Of a DNA stretch of 64,000 bases, positions 5,448 through 13,517 are shown one piece after another (the first letter of the stretch is position 1; each line of letters begins with the position of its first letter). This stretch comes from Oceanipulchritudo coccoides (GTDB lineage: Bacteria > Verrucomicrobiota > Verrucomicrobiia > Opitutales > Oceanipulchritudinaceae): contig NZ_JAAGNX010000002.1 of the NCBI RefSeq assembly GCF_010500615.1, positions 2,490 through 66,489 of the forward strand, given 5' to 3'. A program made the translations under genes and the position numbers. The notes under the pieces were generated by a model. It searched no databases. It was not told where the DNA came from and saw nothing but the letters and a program-made list of their open reading frames with translations.

Positions 5448-5834
5448 ATGAAAACACAAGTACAGTTCCGTTCGAACAAGTTTCCACCCTATGAAAAGGA
5501 AGAAGAGGAAATAAATCCAGGATTATGGGGTCGCCGGCTCGCGGAGTATTTGATTCAGAACTTGAAGGAAAAGGGAATCGAAGTCGAGGAGGCGATCGCC
5601 GAGGACTGGGGTTACTATATTCCGATCAAGAACAAGGAATTCCGTCTAGCAATTTGCTGTGGCCACCAGGATGGAGAAGAGGATGAGTTTTTGTGTTTCA
5701 CTGATCCAAGCAAACCACTAGTCCGAAAGCTATTCAGGAAGATTGATGTATCGAGAGAGCTTGAAAGGCTTACCAAGGCATTGGATGAGATTTTATCGAA
5801 CGATCCTGATATTCGGGAATTAGAGTGGACATAA
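5448..5834 (+). CDS. Conserved-looking protein of unknown function
   Basis: This 128-aa soluble acidic protein begins with a FPPYEKEEEEINPGLWGRRLAEYL segment. It continues with EEAIAEDWGYYIPIKNKEFRLAICCGH and an acidic stretch (DGEEDEFLCFTDP). I do not recognise a named family. The pattern of EDWGYY followed by a beta strand and CGH resembles small proteins I recall from integron cassettes and xanthomonad genomes, but this is memory only. It has the same orientation as the cassettes and a degenerate attC-like sequence follows it. Confidence 0.7.
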   Translation: MKTQVQFRSNKFPPYEKEEEEINPGLWGRRLAEYLIQNLKEKGIEVEEAIAEDWGYYIPIKNKEFRLAICCGHQDGEEDEFLCFTDPSKPLVRKLFRKIDVSRELERLTKALDEILSNDPDIRELEWT

Positions 5835-5850
5835 TTGCATCAATCCCGGA

Positions 5851-5918
5851 CCAATTGCTCGCGATGACGCCGGTAACTGAGACTCGCTGGCATACCACAC
5901 CATTAGTGTTGGTTGAAG
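5851..5918 (+). repeat. Possible decayed attC
   Basis: CCAATTGCTCGCGATGACGCC (in two parts) and GGCATACCACACCATTAGTGTTGG resemble the L''/L' arms and the 3' end of the array's attC sites. They share TGACGCC, GGC-TACCACA and a terminal GTTGG/GTTGAAG. Pairing is poor and the R'' box is not CAAC. It lies between two co-oriented genes, where a cassette junction would be expected. Confidence 0.4.
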
Positions 5919-5961
5919 TTATTCTATGCCTCGGTACACGATAATTTACACTTGGTAGCAA

Positions 5962-6399
5962 ATGAAACCTCTCTACGAACAGTTCACGAGCAAAGAGCAA
6001 TGGAGGACCGTCGATGTCAGGCGAGTAAGCTACGTAGTCATAATGATTCTTTCATTTATTGTGACAGAAATCGGGAGACATTCCTACAGGCCGATAATTT
6101 ACCGAAATGAGATTAACGATTTCGGGCTGGCGGATTCCATCGGCAACATGGGAGGCATCGTGGTCCAGGTTTTCTTTGCCTTAGTACTGTTCAATTCACA
6201 TTTAAAACAAGGATTCAAATTGATCGTTTTTCTTGTGGTGGGATATATTTTCTACGAGATCCTACAGCCAGTTTTGCCTAAAGGAACATTCGATTGGAAA
6301 GATGTGTATGGAACAATCCTTGGGGGTGCCTTTGCGGCTATCCTGTTCTTTGTGATTCAAAAATATTTCAGGAGAAACAGAGTTCTTTTCAAATTATAA
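5962..6399 (+). CDS. Small membrane protein, VanZ-like in pattern
   Basis: This 145-aa protein has four hydrophobic segments: VVIMILSFIVTEIG, GGIVVQVFFALVLF, LIVFLVVGYIFYEIL and ILGGAFAAILFFVIQ. The combination of YEILQP with FDWKDVYGTILGGA resembles VanZ-like proteins, which often have E-x-x-Q and D-x-x-D/N-x-x-G motifs. The catalytic role of VanZ proteins is unknown and the assignment is tentative. It is the last small co-oriented gene before the surface protein. Confidence 0.6.
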   Translation: MKPLYEQFTSKEQWRTVDVRRVSYVVIMILSFIVTEIGRHSYRPIIYRNEINDFGLADSIGNMGGIVVQVFFALVLFNSHLKQGFKLIVFLVVGYIFYEILQPVLPKGTFDWKDVYGTILGGAFAAILFFVIQKYFRRNRVLFKL

Positions 6400-6544
6400 T
6401 CCATCCCGCGCACAAGATGAGCGGGCGCTGATGGTGTCGCCTGTGGCGTTTATGCGGTGCGGCGGCACTTTTCCTTCTTCACGGCATCACATAAGTTTGC
6501 CTAATAGGTCGCATTAGCTTGACCAAGCTAGTCGAAAGATAAAA
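6400..6544. other. Intergenic region with imperfect hairpins
   Basis: It contains CCCGC...GCGGG and a GGTGTCGCC...GGCGGCAC stem. The latter superficially resembles attC L arms, but no R boxes were found. No promoter is obvious. Confidence 0.35.
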
Positions 6545-9340
6545 ATGGGCGCCATGCGACACAAAAGCCGGAAATGCCATCAAATCACAGCTATTATGAC
6601 GATCAGCCTTTGGGCTGTCTGCCTTGTGGACGGGCAGGAATTCCGTGAATGGGTTGGGGAGAGCACAGCGGTCTGGGAGAGCCCGACAAACTGGAACCCG
6701 AACCTTGTCCCGGACACGATCACGGAGGGGGCCCGGGTGAGCGGATCCGTCGTGAATGTGGGGAGCAGTTTCACCTTGGGGGCTCTAGAGATAATCGGGT
6801 CCGGCAACGTGGTCATGAACCAGTCGAATGTGATGACGGTGGACCGGCTTGTCACGGCGGGAGGGACCCTGTCCGGGACGGGAACGGTAAGCATTCGTAA
6901 CGGCGGGGGCATGAGCGGCTCGATCGGCCACACCTGGGACGGGTTAACGGTGATCGTTGACGGGTCCTTTGATGTGAAAGTCCTCACATTGAACAATTCC
7001 CCGACGGTGGAGAACAAGGACACGATGGTCTTCGACGACAATGACTCGATCGGGGATACCAATCTGATCACCATGGATGAGCCCTTGCCGACGACCTTCT
7101 TCAACACAGGATTTCTGCGCAAGGAGACCGGCACCGGCACGGCAATCTTCAGCGCCCGCTTTGTGAACGACGGGGAAATCTTCTCCCAGAGCGGCACCCT
7201 GCAAATCCCTGCAGGCGGAATCAACAACGGATCCATCCGGACCCAGGGTGATGGCATCGTGCGGATGGCGAGCCGGGAGATCCAATTTGGTGATGGTAGC
7301 TCAATTTCCGGCACGGGGACAACAAAGGTTGCCAGCGGGCACATCACAGCCAATGCGGGCGTGACGGTTCCGGTAAACAATTTCACAATGGAGGGGTCGA
7401 GTTCCCGCATGGGCGGGGAAGGAAGTTTTGAGCTCAGCGGAGACGCCCTTGAGTTCAAGGCGGGCCAGTTCAAGGACAGTGTAACGATCCGGATAAAGGA
7501 GGGCGCGTCCCTTGACGTATCCGGAAGCGTCTGGCTCCAGGATACTTCCCTGCTCGTCAATGAAGCCGGGGCGATGATCACAATGAGTGCGGCCAGTTCA
7601 ACTTTCACCAACAACGGCATCACGACCCTTCAGAACCTGGGAACGATCGAGCTGACCAATGACGGTGACCTGACCAATAACGGCCCCTTCGGCGAGCTCT
7701 CCTTCATGGCGCTGGACAATGACGGGGTAATCCGGAAGACCGGCGGCACCGGGACCTCGCTCTTTGCCAATGTCCTTGAAAATGACGGGGACCTGTTCTG
7801 CGGATCGGGAACAATCCAGATGAATTCCACCGGTATTAGTCGCGGAACTTTCACTACAGAAGGAGACGGTATTATCCGGATCAGCTCCAGCGGCCTTGTC
7901 TTCGAGGATGGCAGCTCGATTACTGGCACCGGCACGACCAAACTCTCGAGTGGCTTTATCCAGGCAGCCTCGGGGGCCACGGTGGCAGTCAACAATTTCC
8001 TTTCGGATCTATCCGGTTCACGCCTGGGCGGCGAAGGCGAATTCCAGTTCAGCGGCAATGCCCTTGAGTTCAAGGGCGGCCAGTCGAAGGACACGGTGAC
8101 GATGAGAATTCTCAACGGGGCCTCGCTGGCAGTCACCGGTGGATTCACCCTCTATGATACCACCACGCTGGTCAATGATGCCGGTGGCCTGATCACGCTC
8201 AGCGAGACAAATTCCGCATTCACCAACTCCGGCCTGACAACCCTTCGCAACGAAGGAATAATCGAGTTGACGAATGACGGTGACATCACCAACAACGGCC
8301 CGTTGAGCCAGGCCTCGTTCACAGCAATCGAGAACAACGGCAGCATCCTGAAGACAGGAGGGACCGGAGACTCTTTTCTCGCTTTCGGGGATTACAGTGG
8401 AAGCGGTTTGCTGCGAGTGGAGACGGGGACCATTCGCATGAGCGGAATCAGTGGCCGGAACGAGCTCACGGGCACCGTGGAGATCCTGCCGGGGGCGACC
8501 CTGCGCGGAGCCTCGACCTTGGAGTTTGCCCCCGGGACAACTGTAAGCGGCGAAGGGACAATCCGTTCCACATTTGTGAATTTCGGCGGAACGACCGCTC
8601 CCGGCATGTCGATCGGCACGCTGGCCGTGACCGGCAACAGCTCCTTCGAGGAGACCTCAACCTTCGATGTGGAGCTCGGTGCGGCAGGTGCGGCAGACAA
8701 GCTGGCAGTCTCAGGCAATGCGACCATCGACGGCACGCTGGCCGTGACCTTGGAGGGGGCTTATACGCCAGTTGAAGGTGACAGCTGGACAATCCTTGAA
8801 GCCAGCTCGGTCAGTGGAAGCTTCGACATGATATCCGCCCCCGACACGGCTGACGGCTTTGGCTTTTTCGCGGATTACAATGCCACGAGTGTTTCGATAC
8901 ACTATGAGTTCATCGGATTCCGGAGGGCGGTCGAACAGGCAACGGGCAACCCCATTTCGGCGGGAGCCGACCTGAACGATTTCGTAGATGAAGATTCGGA
9001 TGGCGACGGCCTGTCGGACCTGCTCGAGTGGGTTTTCGGGACAGACATTGGCAACCCGGACACGGGACGTGGAATGGAAATCATTTCCTTTGACGAGCAG
9101 ACGCCGCAAACGGTGAGGTTCCGCGCACCGGTGAATCCCTTTGCCCTGGATACTGTCATGTCCCTGGAAATGGCAGAATCTCCCGATGGCACGTATATGG
9201 AAGTCCCAATGATCCCGCTCTCCGGTTCGGATGAGGTCATCGATGCCCTACCCTACAAGAGCTTCGAGATTGAAATCCCGGGAGGTCCCGGGCAGGCTCG
9301 TTTCTACAGGTTGACTGCCCGCCTGGCTGATACCAACTAA
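6545..9340 (+). CDS. Large secreted beta-strand-repeat surface protein
   Basis: This 931-aa protein has an N-terminal signal-like segment (TAIMTISLWAVCLVDG). The body is rich in G, S, T and N with short beta-helix-like repeats (GSGTIQM, GTGTTKLSSG, LTNDGDLTNNGP). Two tandem copies of about 204 residues are visible, roughly residues 195-399 and 400-602, sharing blocks such as GDGSSI(S/T)GTGTTK and IELTNDGD. Residues around 815-840 carry an acidic DSDGDGLSDLLEWVFGT segment, resembling calcium-binding thrombospondin-type-3 motifs and common near the C-terminus of verrucomicrobial surface proteins. No autotransporter barrel, LPXTG or PEP-CTERM anchor is present. It probably acts outside the cell as an adhesin or matrix protein. 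Alternative ATG at 6554. Confidence 0.75.
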   Translation: MGAMRHKSRKCHQITAIMTISLWAVCLVDGQEFREWVGESTAVWESPTNWNPNLVPDTITEGARVSGSVVNVGSSFTLGALEIIGSGNVVMNQSNVMTVDRLVTAGGTLSGTGTVSIRNGGGMSGSIGHTWDGLTVIVDGSFDVKVLTLNNSPTVENKDTMVFDDNDSIGDTNLITMDEPLPTTFFNTGFLRKETGTGTAIFSARFVNDGEIFSQSGTLQIPAGGINNGSIRTQGDGIVRMASREIQFGDGSSISGTGTTKVASGHITANAGVTVPVNNFTMEGSSSRMGGEGSFELSGDALEFKAGQFKDSVTIRIKEGASLDVSGSVWLQDTSLLVNEAGAMITMSAASSTFTNNGITTLQNLGTIELTNDGDLTNNGPFGELSFMALDNDGVIRKTGGTGTSLFANVLENDGDLFCGSGTIQMNSTGISRGTFTTEGDGIIRISSSGLVFEDGSSITGTGTTKLSSGFIQAASGATVAVNNFLSDLSGSRLGGEGEFQFSGNALEFKGGQSKDTVTMRILNGASLAVTGGFTLYDTTTLVNDAGGLITLSETNSAFTNSGLTTLRNEGIIELTNDGDITNNGPLSQASFTAIENNGSILKTGGTGDSFLAFGDYSGSGLLRVETGTIRMSGISGRNELTGTVEILPGATLRGASTLEFAPGTTVSGEGTIRSTFVNFGGTTAPGMSIGTLAVTGNSSFEETSTFDVELGAAGAADKLAVSGNATIDGTLAVTLEGAYTPVEGDSWTILEASSVSGSFDMISAPDTADGFGFFADYNATSVSIHYEFIGFRRAVEQATGNPISAGADLNDFVDEDSDGDGLSDLLEWVFGTDIGNPDTGRGMEIISFDEQTPQTVRFRAPVNPFALDTVMSLEMAESPDGTYMEVPMIPLSGSDEVIDALPYKSFEIEIPGGPGQARFYRLTARLADTN

Positions 9341-9374
9341 ACTGGTTGTCAGGGCGTTCTTAAGAAACTGGAAA

Positions 9375-10154
9375 ATGAAACTTCCCCTCTATCAAATCGA
9401 TGCCTTCGCCGAAAAGCCCTTCCAGGGGAACCCGGCCGCAGTATGCCCTCTTGACCGTTGGTTGCCCGACGAGACCTTGCAGGCAATTGCAGAAGAGAAC
9501 AACCTGTCGGAGACCGCGTTCTATGTGAAAGAAGGTGAAATCCATGACCTGCGCTGGTTCACCCCAACGAAGGAAGTGGACCTTTGCGGACACGCGACAC
9601 TAGCCGCTGCATATGTCATATTTGAGACTACCGGAAGTGATTTGCAGAAGATTACATTCCACTCAAAAAGTGGCCCCCTCCACGTTTCAAGGATGGGCGA
9701 TCTGTTGGAGCTCGATTTCCCCTTACAAACAGGCGTTGAATGTGAAGCGCCACCCGAACTGATCGAGGGATTGGGCCAGGTTCCGTCCAAGTGCTTCAGG
9801 GCGAAGGATTACATGGCAGTTTATGAAACTGAAGCGTGCGTCAATGCCCTGTCTCCGGATTTCGCCAAACTAAAGGAATTGGATTTGCGCGGCGTGATCG
9901 TAACGGCTCCCGGGAATTCCTCGGATTTTGTCAGCCGTTTTTTCACACCGAACTTTGGAATTGACGAAGATCCTGTCACGGGCTCGGCCCACTGCACATT
10001 GACTCCCTACTGGGCCAAAAGGCTTGGGAAGAATGAGTTGCGGGCGATACAAATCTCCAAGAGGACAGGTCATCTGCGCTGCAGTCTAAAGGACGATCGA
10101 GTTCTCATTTCCGGGAGAGCCATCCCCTACCTGAAGGGATCCATAAATTTCTAA
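9375..10154 (+). CDS. PhzF-family isomerase-like protein
   Basis: This 259-aa protein has the family hallmarks. The N-terminus YQIDAFAEKPFQGNPAAVC is followed by ENNLSETAF (with the conserved catalytic Glu), LRWFTPTKEVDLCGHATLAAA, and in the second half NFGIDEDPVTGSAHCTL. These residues are those of PhzF/diaminopimelate-epimerase-fold proteins. Length is usual. The physiological substrate is unknown for most family members outside phenazine pathways. It follows the surface protein by 34 bases in the same direction but may have its own signal. Confidence 0.9.
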   Translation: MKLPLYQIDAFAEKPFQGNPAAVCPLDRWLPDETLQAIAEENNLSETAFYVKEGEIHDLRWFTPTKEVDLCGHATLAAAYVIFETTGSDLQKITFHSKSGPLHVSRMGDLLELDFPLQTGVECEAPPELIEGLGQVPSKCFRAKDYMAVYETEACVNALSPDFAKLKELDLRGVIVTAPGNSSDFVSRFFTPNFGIDEDPVTGSAHCTLTPYWAKRLGKNELRAIQISKRTGHLRCSLKDDRVLISGRAIPYLKGSINF

Positions 10155-10231
10155 GGCGAACAAGACAGCGCCTGACAGGGTGGTTTACTTTGGCGTTGAA
10201 GCGGGTGAATAATACCGATAGGTAAACTGTC

Positions 10232-11089
10232 ATGCTTCCAACCCTTGAATTCGGCAGAACCGGGCACACGAGCTCCCGGCTGATTTTTGGTGCCTGCGCG
10301 TTTTATGACTGCACGCAGGACGATGCGGACCGCACACTCGATCTTGTCCTTGAAAAAGGCATAAACCATATCGATACAGCGGTGGGTTATAACAAATCGG
10401 AGGGGTTGATGGGGCCGTGGCTGAAACACCACCGGGACCAGTTTTTCCTGGCAACCAAGACCGAAATCCGTACCCGGAGGGAGGCCAAGGAGGAGCTTTA
10501 CCAGTCTCTCGAAAGGCTCAAGACCGATCACGTGGACCTGTGGCAGATGCACTGCCTGATTGACCCTCAAGAATGGGAAACGGCCATGGGACCCAATGGC
10601 GCACTTGAAGCATTTCTGGAGGCCCGTGAAGAAGGTCTGGTAAAGTACCTCGGTGTCACCGGACATGGTATTGATGCTGCGGACATGCACCTGAAGAGTT
10701 TGGAACGGTTTGATTTTGACAGCGTTTTGCTCCCATACAACTACGCCCAAATGCAACACCCGCAGTATGCCGCAGGTTTCAGTAAACTTGAAGAGATTTG
10801 CACGGACCGGAAGGTGGCAATGCAAACCATCAAATCAATTTCACGGGGACCCATGGGCGACCAACCCAAAGTCTACAACATGTGGTATGCCCCGTTGGAC
10901 GACCAGAAGGCAATTGATCATGCCGTGCATTGGGTGCTTGGTAATCCGAAGGTGTTTCTCAACACACCAGCGGATATAACCCTATTGCCAAAGGTGATCG
11001 AGGCAGCGGAAAACTTCGAAGATAAAACTTCGGATGACATCATGGAAAGGGATATGAGTGCGTTTGGTATTGAACCGCTTTTCTCATAG
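10232..11089 (+). CDS. Aldo/keto reductase family protein
   Basis: This 285-aa TIM-barrel oxidoreductase has GRTGHTSSRLIFGAC at the N-terminus and INHIDTAVGYNKSEGLMGPWL carrying the catalytic Asp and Tyr. The catalytic Lys is in FLATKTEIR, and DLWQMHCL provides the active-site His. The C-terminal part (WVLGNPKVFLNTPADITLLPKVIEAAE) replaces the NADPH-binding loop of classical members, so cofactor use is uncertain. A short attC-like sequence lies just after the stop. Confidence 0.85.
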   Translation: MLPTLEFGRTGHTSSRLIFGACAFYDCTQDDADRTLDLVLEKGINHIDTAVGYNKSEGLMGPWLKHHRDQFFLATKTEIRTRREAKEELYQSLERLKTDHVDLWQMHCLIDPQEWETAMGPNGALEAFLEAREEGLVKYLGVTGHGIDAADMHLKSLERFDFDSVLLPYNYAQMQHPQYAAGFSKLEEICTDRKVAMQTIKSISRGPMGDQPKVYNMWYAPLDDQKAIDHAVHWVLGNPKVFLNTPADITLLPKVIEAAENFEDKTSDDIMERDMSAFGIEPLFS

Positions 11090-11093
11090 ACCT

Positions 11094-11145
11094 CCAACCA
11101 CGCACCGATGGGCTTCGGTCCACACTCGCTCACGGCTTACCTTGG
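11094..11145 (+). repeat. Possible attC remnant after the aldo/keto reductase gene
   Basis: CAACCA, GATGGGC, TTCGG-CCACA and TCGC occur here in the same order as in the long attC sites (CAACCAG...TGATGGGCC...TTCGGCCCACA...GCTCGC). The L arms and R' are degraded. The likeness covers about 45 bases with gaps and could be chance. If real, it shows that former cassettes lie outside the recognisable array. Confidence 0.3.
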
Positions 11146-11175
11146 ATTTCATCTCGACCATTAAACGGGCATACA

Positions 11176-12075
11176 ATGACAACAAATACGGATAATCCTT
11201 ATCTAAACGCTTTGGCAGGACTGGAAATCAAGGACCCCGTAAAGGCCTTTTTTGAATGGTGCATCGAAAGGGAGAACATCCGTAGCAAGCGTGAGGCCGG
11301 GGAACCCCTACCATGGACGAAAGATCCTGTGTTTCAGAAAGGACGTTTTCTGAATGTATTCAGGGAGGACGACAAGGGCACCAAAGCGGTTCTGCGCTTT
11401 GCCGAGGCGACAAAGGAGTCGGTCCCCGACCTGATTTACGCTCTCTTCTTTGCCCGATGGTGCAATCAGTATTCCACCTTGACTATTCTCAATGCCAACA
11501 TCCTGAAAACGCCACACGATCTTCGTCATGCCCTTCTGGAGCTTGTGCCCCAGCCGTGGGATTCAGAGGTCTATCCCGTAGTGCCAATTCAGTGGGAAGG
11601 CCGCACATACAACCGACTGGAAGCCTGTGTGGACCTGTTTCCAGAATGTCTGGACTTCCTCGAGGATTGTATCCGCTCAGCTCACGGAAACGTAATGGAG
11701 GCGAACAATCGCATCAATGCGCGTTTTCAGATGAGCAACGATTTCCCTATCTTCATGGCGCTTGTTGATCTGGCCTTGCTGAGGGCGGACTTGATCAGAC
11801 CGGAAAGCCCGGTGCCGACAGGCATCGGTGCGGCACCGTTTCTTGACCTGCTCCAGCAACATCTCAAATGCCGCAGTCACCAGGAGGCCGCGGACAGGAT
11901 GATTGAACTTCAGCCCGTCTACTGGCCGGAAGCGCGAAGACAATTCATGCCCATTGACATCGAATACCTCTCCTGCGAGTGCCGGAAGTACTTCAGCTAT
12001 GTGAATGGAACAAAAAGATTCGAGGGCAAAAACATGTTTATTCCATCTTCAACGAAGCCGGCAAACGAAGACTGA
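11176..12075 (+). CDS. aGPT-Pplase/HMUDK-helical-domain-like protein (DNA base hypermodification family)
   Basis: This 299-aa soluble protein has near residue 20 the pattern FFEWCIERENIRSKREAGE, then PWTKDPVFQKGRFLNVFRE and DDKGT. The F-x6-ER-x2-I-x2-(K/R)R-x-x-G...PWT-x-DP-x-(L/F)Q-x3-F-x-NV-(F/Y)RE-x-D motif is what I associate with the alpha-glutamyl/putrescinyl-thymine pyrophosphorylase and 5-hydroxymethyluridine DNA kinase helical domain families. These were described computationally in phages and bacteria as part of thymine hypermodification. No separate kinase P-loop is present, so it is the stand-alone helical type. It leads a run of closely spaced genes; NUDIX follows after 31 bases. 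The family call is from motif recall. Confidence 0.6.
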   Translation: MTTNTDNPYLNALAGLEIKDPVKAFFEWCIERENIRSKREAGEPLPWTKDPVFQKGRFLNVFREDDKGTKAVLRFAEATKESVPDLIYALFFARWCNQYSTLTILNANILKTPHDLRHALLELVPQPWDSEVYPVVPIQWEGRTYNRLEACVDLFPECLDFLEDCIRSAHGNVMEANNRINARFQMSNDFPIFMALVDLALLRADLIRPESPVPTGIGAAPFLDLLQQHLKCRSHQEAADRMIELQPVYWPEARRQFMPIDIEYLSCECRKYFSYVNGTKRFEGKNMFIPSSTKPANED

Positions 12076-12106
12076 TAAACGAAGCTGCGGGAAAACTATC
12101 AAAGAC

Positions 12107-12652
12107 ATGCACAGACAAAACATTATTGAACAACTGGAAAGGTATGGACGAACCCATAGGGAAGAAAATGAAACCGTTGAGCGGTTTTTAAGTTTTGTCC
12201 GTCAATACGAGGACTGTTGTGAAAGATCCTTATCCGTTGGCCACGTGACCGGATCAGCCTGGGTGGTTAATAAGGCCGAAAGCCATGTCTTGTTGACCCA
12301 CCATAAAAAACTGAATCGATGGCTTCAGTTAGGTGGCCATTCGGACGGTGACACGAATACCTTGCGGGTGGCCTATCGTGAAGTGAAGGAGGAATCAGGG
12401 TTATCAGATTTGGCTCATCTTGGTGATGGCATTTTTGATATCGATATCCATCCCATTCCAGCACGCAAAAGTGAAGAGGCACATTTCCATTACGACATAC
12501 GATTTGCATTCCAGGTGTCCGGTTCTGAGGAATTTGTGATCAGCGATGAGTCCCATGACCTGAAGTGGGTGGAGATAGAAAAGATTCAGGATTATACAAA
12601 AGAAGAATCCATGATGAGGATGGCTTCGAAGTGGAAGCGAAGAACCCAGTAA
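12107..12652 (+). CDS. NUDIX hydrolase
   Basis: This 181-aa protein carries a complete NUDIX box in GGHSDGDTNTLRVAYREV plus KEESGL, fitting G-x5-E-x7-REU-x-EE-x-GU except that the early E is replaced (D/N region). This variant is seen in the GGH(A/S)DGD subgroup of about 180 aa. Substrates of this subgroup are unknown to me. The start ATG at 12107 is preferred; the frame is open to 12005, but that overlaps the preceding gene. As a predicted pyrophosphohydrolase next to an aGPT-Pplase-like gene, it may act on related nucleotides (inference). Confidence 0.85.
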   Translation: MHRQNIIEQLERYGRTHREENETVERFLSFVRQYEDCCERSLSVGHVTGSAWVVNKAESHVLLTHHKKLNRWLQLGGHSDGDTNTLRVAYREVKEESGLSDLAHLGDGIFDIDIHPIPARKSEEAHFHYDIRFAFQVSGSEEFVISDESHDLKWVEIEKIQDYTKEESMMRMASKWKRRTQ

Positions 12653-12667
12653 TTCAAGACAACACCA

Positions 12668-13042
12668 ATGGAGAGACTTTTTTCATATGGAACGCTCCAG
12701 CAGGAGAATGTTCAGCTCGAAACCTTTGGCCGAAAGTTGTTCGGAATTAAGGACGCCCTGCCAGGGTACACGCTTGAAGAAATAGCAATCAAGAACCCGG
12801 AAGTTATCAAGAGGAGTGGAAAAATATTTCATCCAATGCTCAGGAAATCGGGAAACCCGAATGATGCGGTGCAAGGAACTGTTTTTGAAATTACCCAGGC
12901 AGAATTAATGAAGGCGGATCAATATGAGGTGGATGATTACAAGCGGGTGATGGAAATGTTTAGATCAGGTTTTAGCGCATGGGTTTATATTGATAGCCAG
13001 CAACTAACTGAACCAACCAATAGTGGTGCAAAAAAAAATTAA
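12668..13042 (+). CDS. Gamma-glutamylcyclotransferase-like (AIG2/GGACT) protein
   Basis: This 124-aa protein begins MERLFSYGTLQQENVQ, the YGTL signature of the gamma-glutamylcyclotransferase fold. It continues with AVQGTVFEITQAELMKADQYE. The Glu of this last block (DQYE) is the expected catalytic acid. Members release 5-oxoproline from gamma-glutamyl compounds, including gamma-glutamyl amines. It lies 15 bases after the NUDIX gene and four bases before the next ATG. Confidence 0.85.
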   Translation: MERLFSYGTLQQENVQLETFGRKLFGIKDALPGYTLEEIAIKNPEVIKRSGKIFHPMLRKSGNPNDAVQGTVFEITQAELMKADQYEVDDYKRVMEMFRSGFSAWVYIDSQQLTEPTNSGAKKN

Positions 13043-13046
13043 GTTT

Positions 13047-13517
13047 ATGAACAGCGACCTGATCCTTGAACCCGTCGACCGAGAAAACTGGATTGAATGC
13101 GCCGAGCTGGAAGTCGAGCCAGATCAAGCCGGGCACCTTGCCTCAAACCTGAAAACAATAGCTGAATCCGCGTTTGAGCCACACTACCAACTGAGGGCAA
13201 TAAAGGCTGAAAACAAGATTGTCGGAATGTTGGCGTATTGCCCGGAAGTCGATGAACCCATTCAAGGGCTTTACTGGTTGTTTCGCATCATGATAGACAA
13301 GGCTTATCAAAGTCGGGGCTATGGAAAGCGGGCGATTAAATTGGCAGTCGAGGAAATGTGGAAAAAAGGTGCCATCCAAATCAGGACCATGTGCCGCCCC
13401 GATAATCAAATTGCACAAGCCTGCTATTCTTCCTTAGGTTTTTCCAAGGCCGGAACCCTGGACGATGGAGACATGGTTTTCGAATTGGCCAAACCCATCA
13501 TTCAAACAAGCCCATGA
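13047..13517 (+). CDS. GNAT acetyltransferase, BltD/PaiA-like (polyamine type)
   Basis: This 156-aa protein has an N-terminal LEPVDRENWIECAELEV and DQAGHLASNLKTIAESAF, as in spermine/spermidine acetyltransferases of the BltD group. The acetyl-CoA loop is QSRGYGKRA, and ACYSSLGF closes the fold. Polyamine acetylation is the family activity; the substrate here is inferred. A GTG at 13023 would overlap the preceding gene, and the ATG at 13047 fits homologue length. Its stop overlaps the next start (ATGA). Confidence 0.75.
   Translation: MNSDLILEPVDRENWIECAELEVEPDQAGHLASNLKTIAESAFEPHYQLRAIKAENKIVGMLAYCPEVDEPIQGLYWLFRIMIDKAYQSRGYGKRAIKLAVEEMWKKGAIQIRTMCRPDNQIAQACYSSLGFSKAGTLDDGDMVFELAKPIIQTSP

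Noticed and set aside
6417-6475. Hairpins after the small membrane gene as a further attC
   Set aside because: Only an inner GGTGTCGCC/GGCGGCAC stem pairs; no R'' or R' box and no AACGTT-type end.
6580-7623. 347-codon open frame on the minus strand inside the surface protein gene
   Set aside because: It mirrors the repetitive, GC-biased third positions of the + strand gene; its product is low-complexity (S, P, V rich) with no domain.
10155-10201. AGCGCC...GGCGTTGAAG before the aldo/keto reductase as an attC
   Set aside because: A GTTGAAG box is present and roughly matches CTCCAAC after the gene, but L arms and spacers are absent; too weak to claim.
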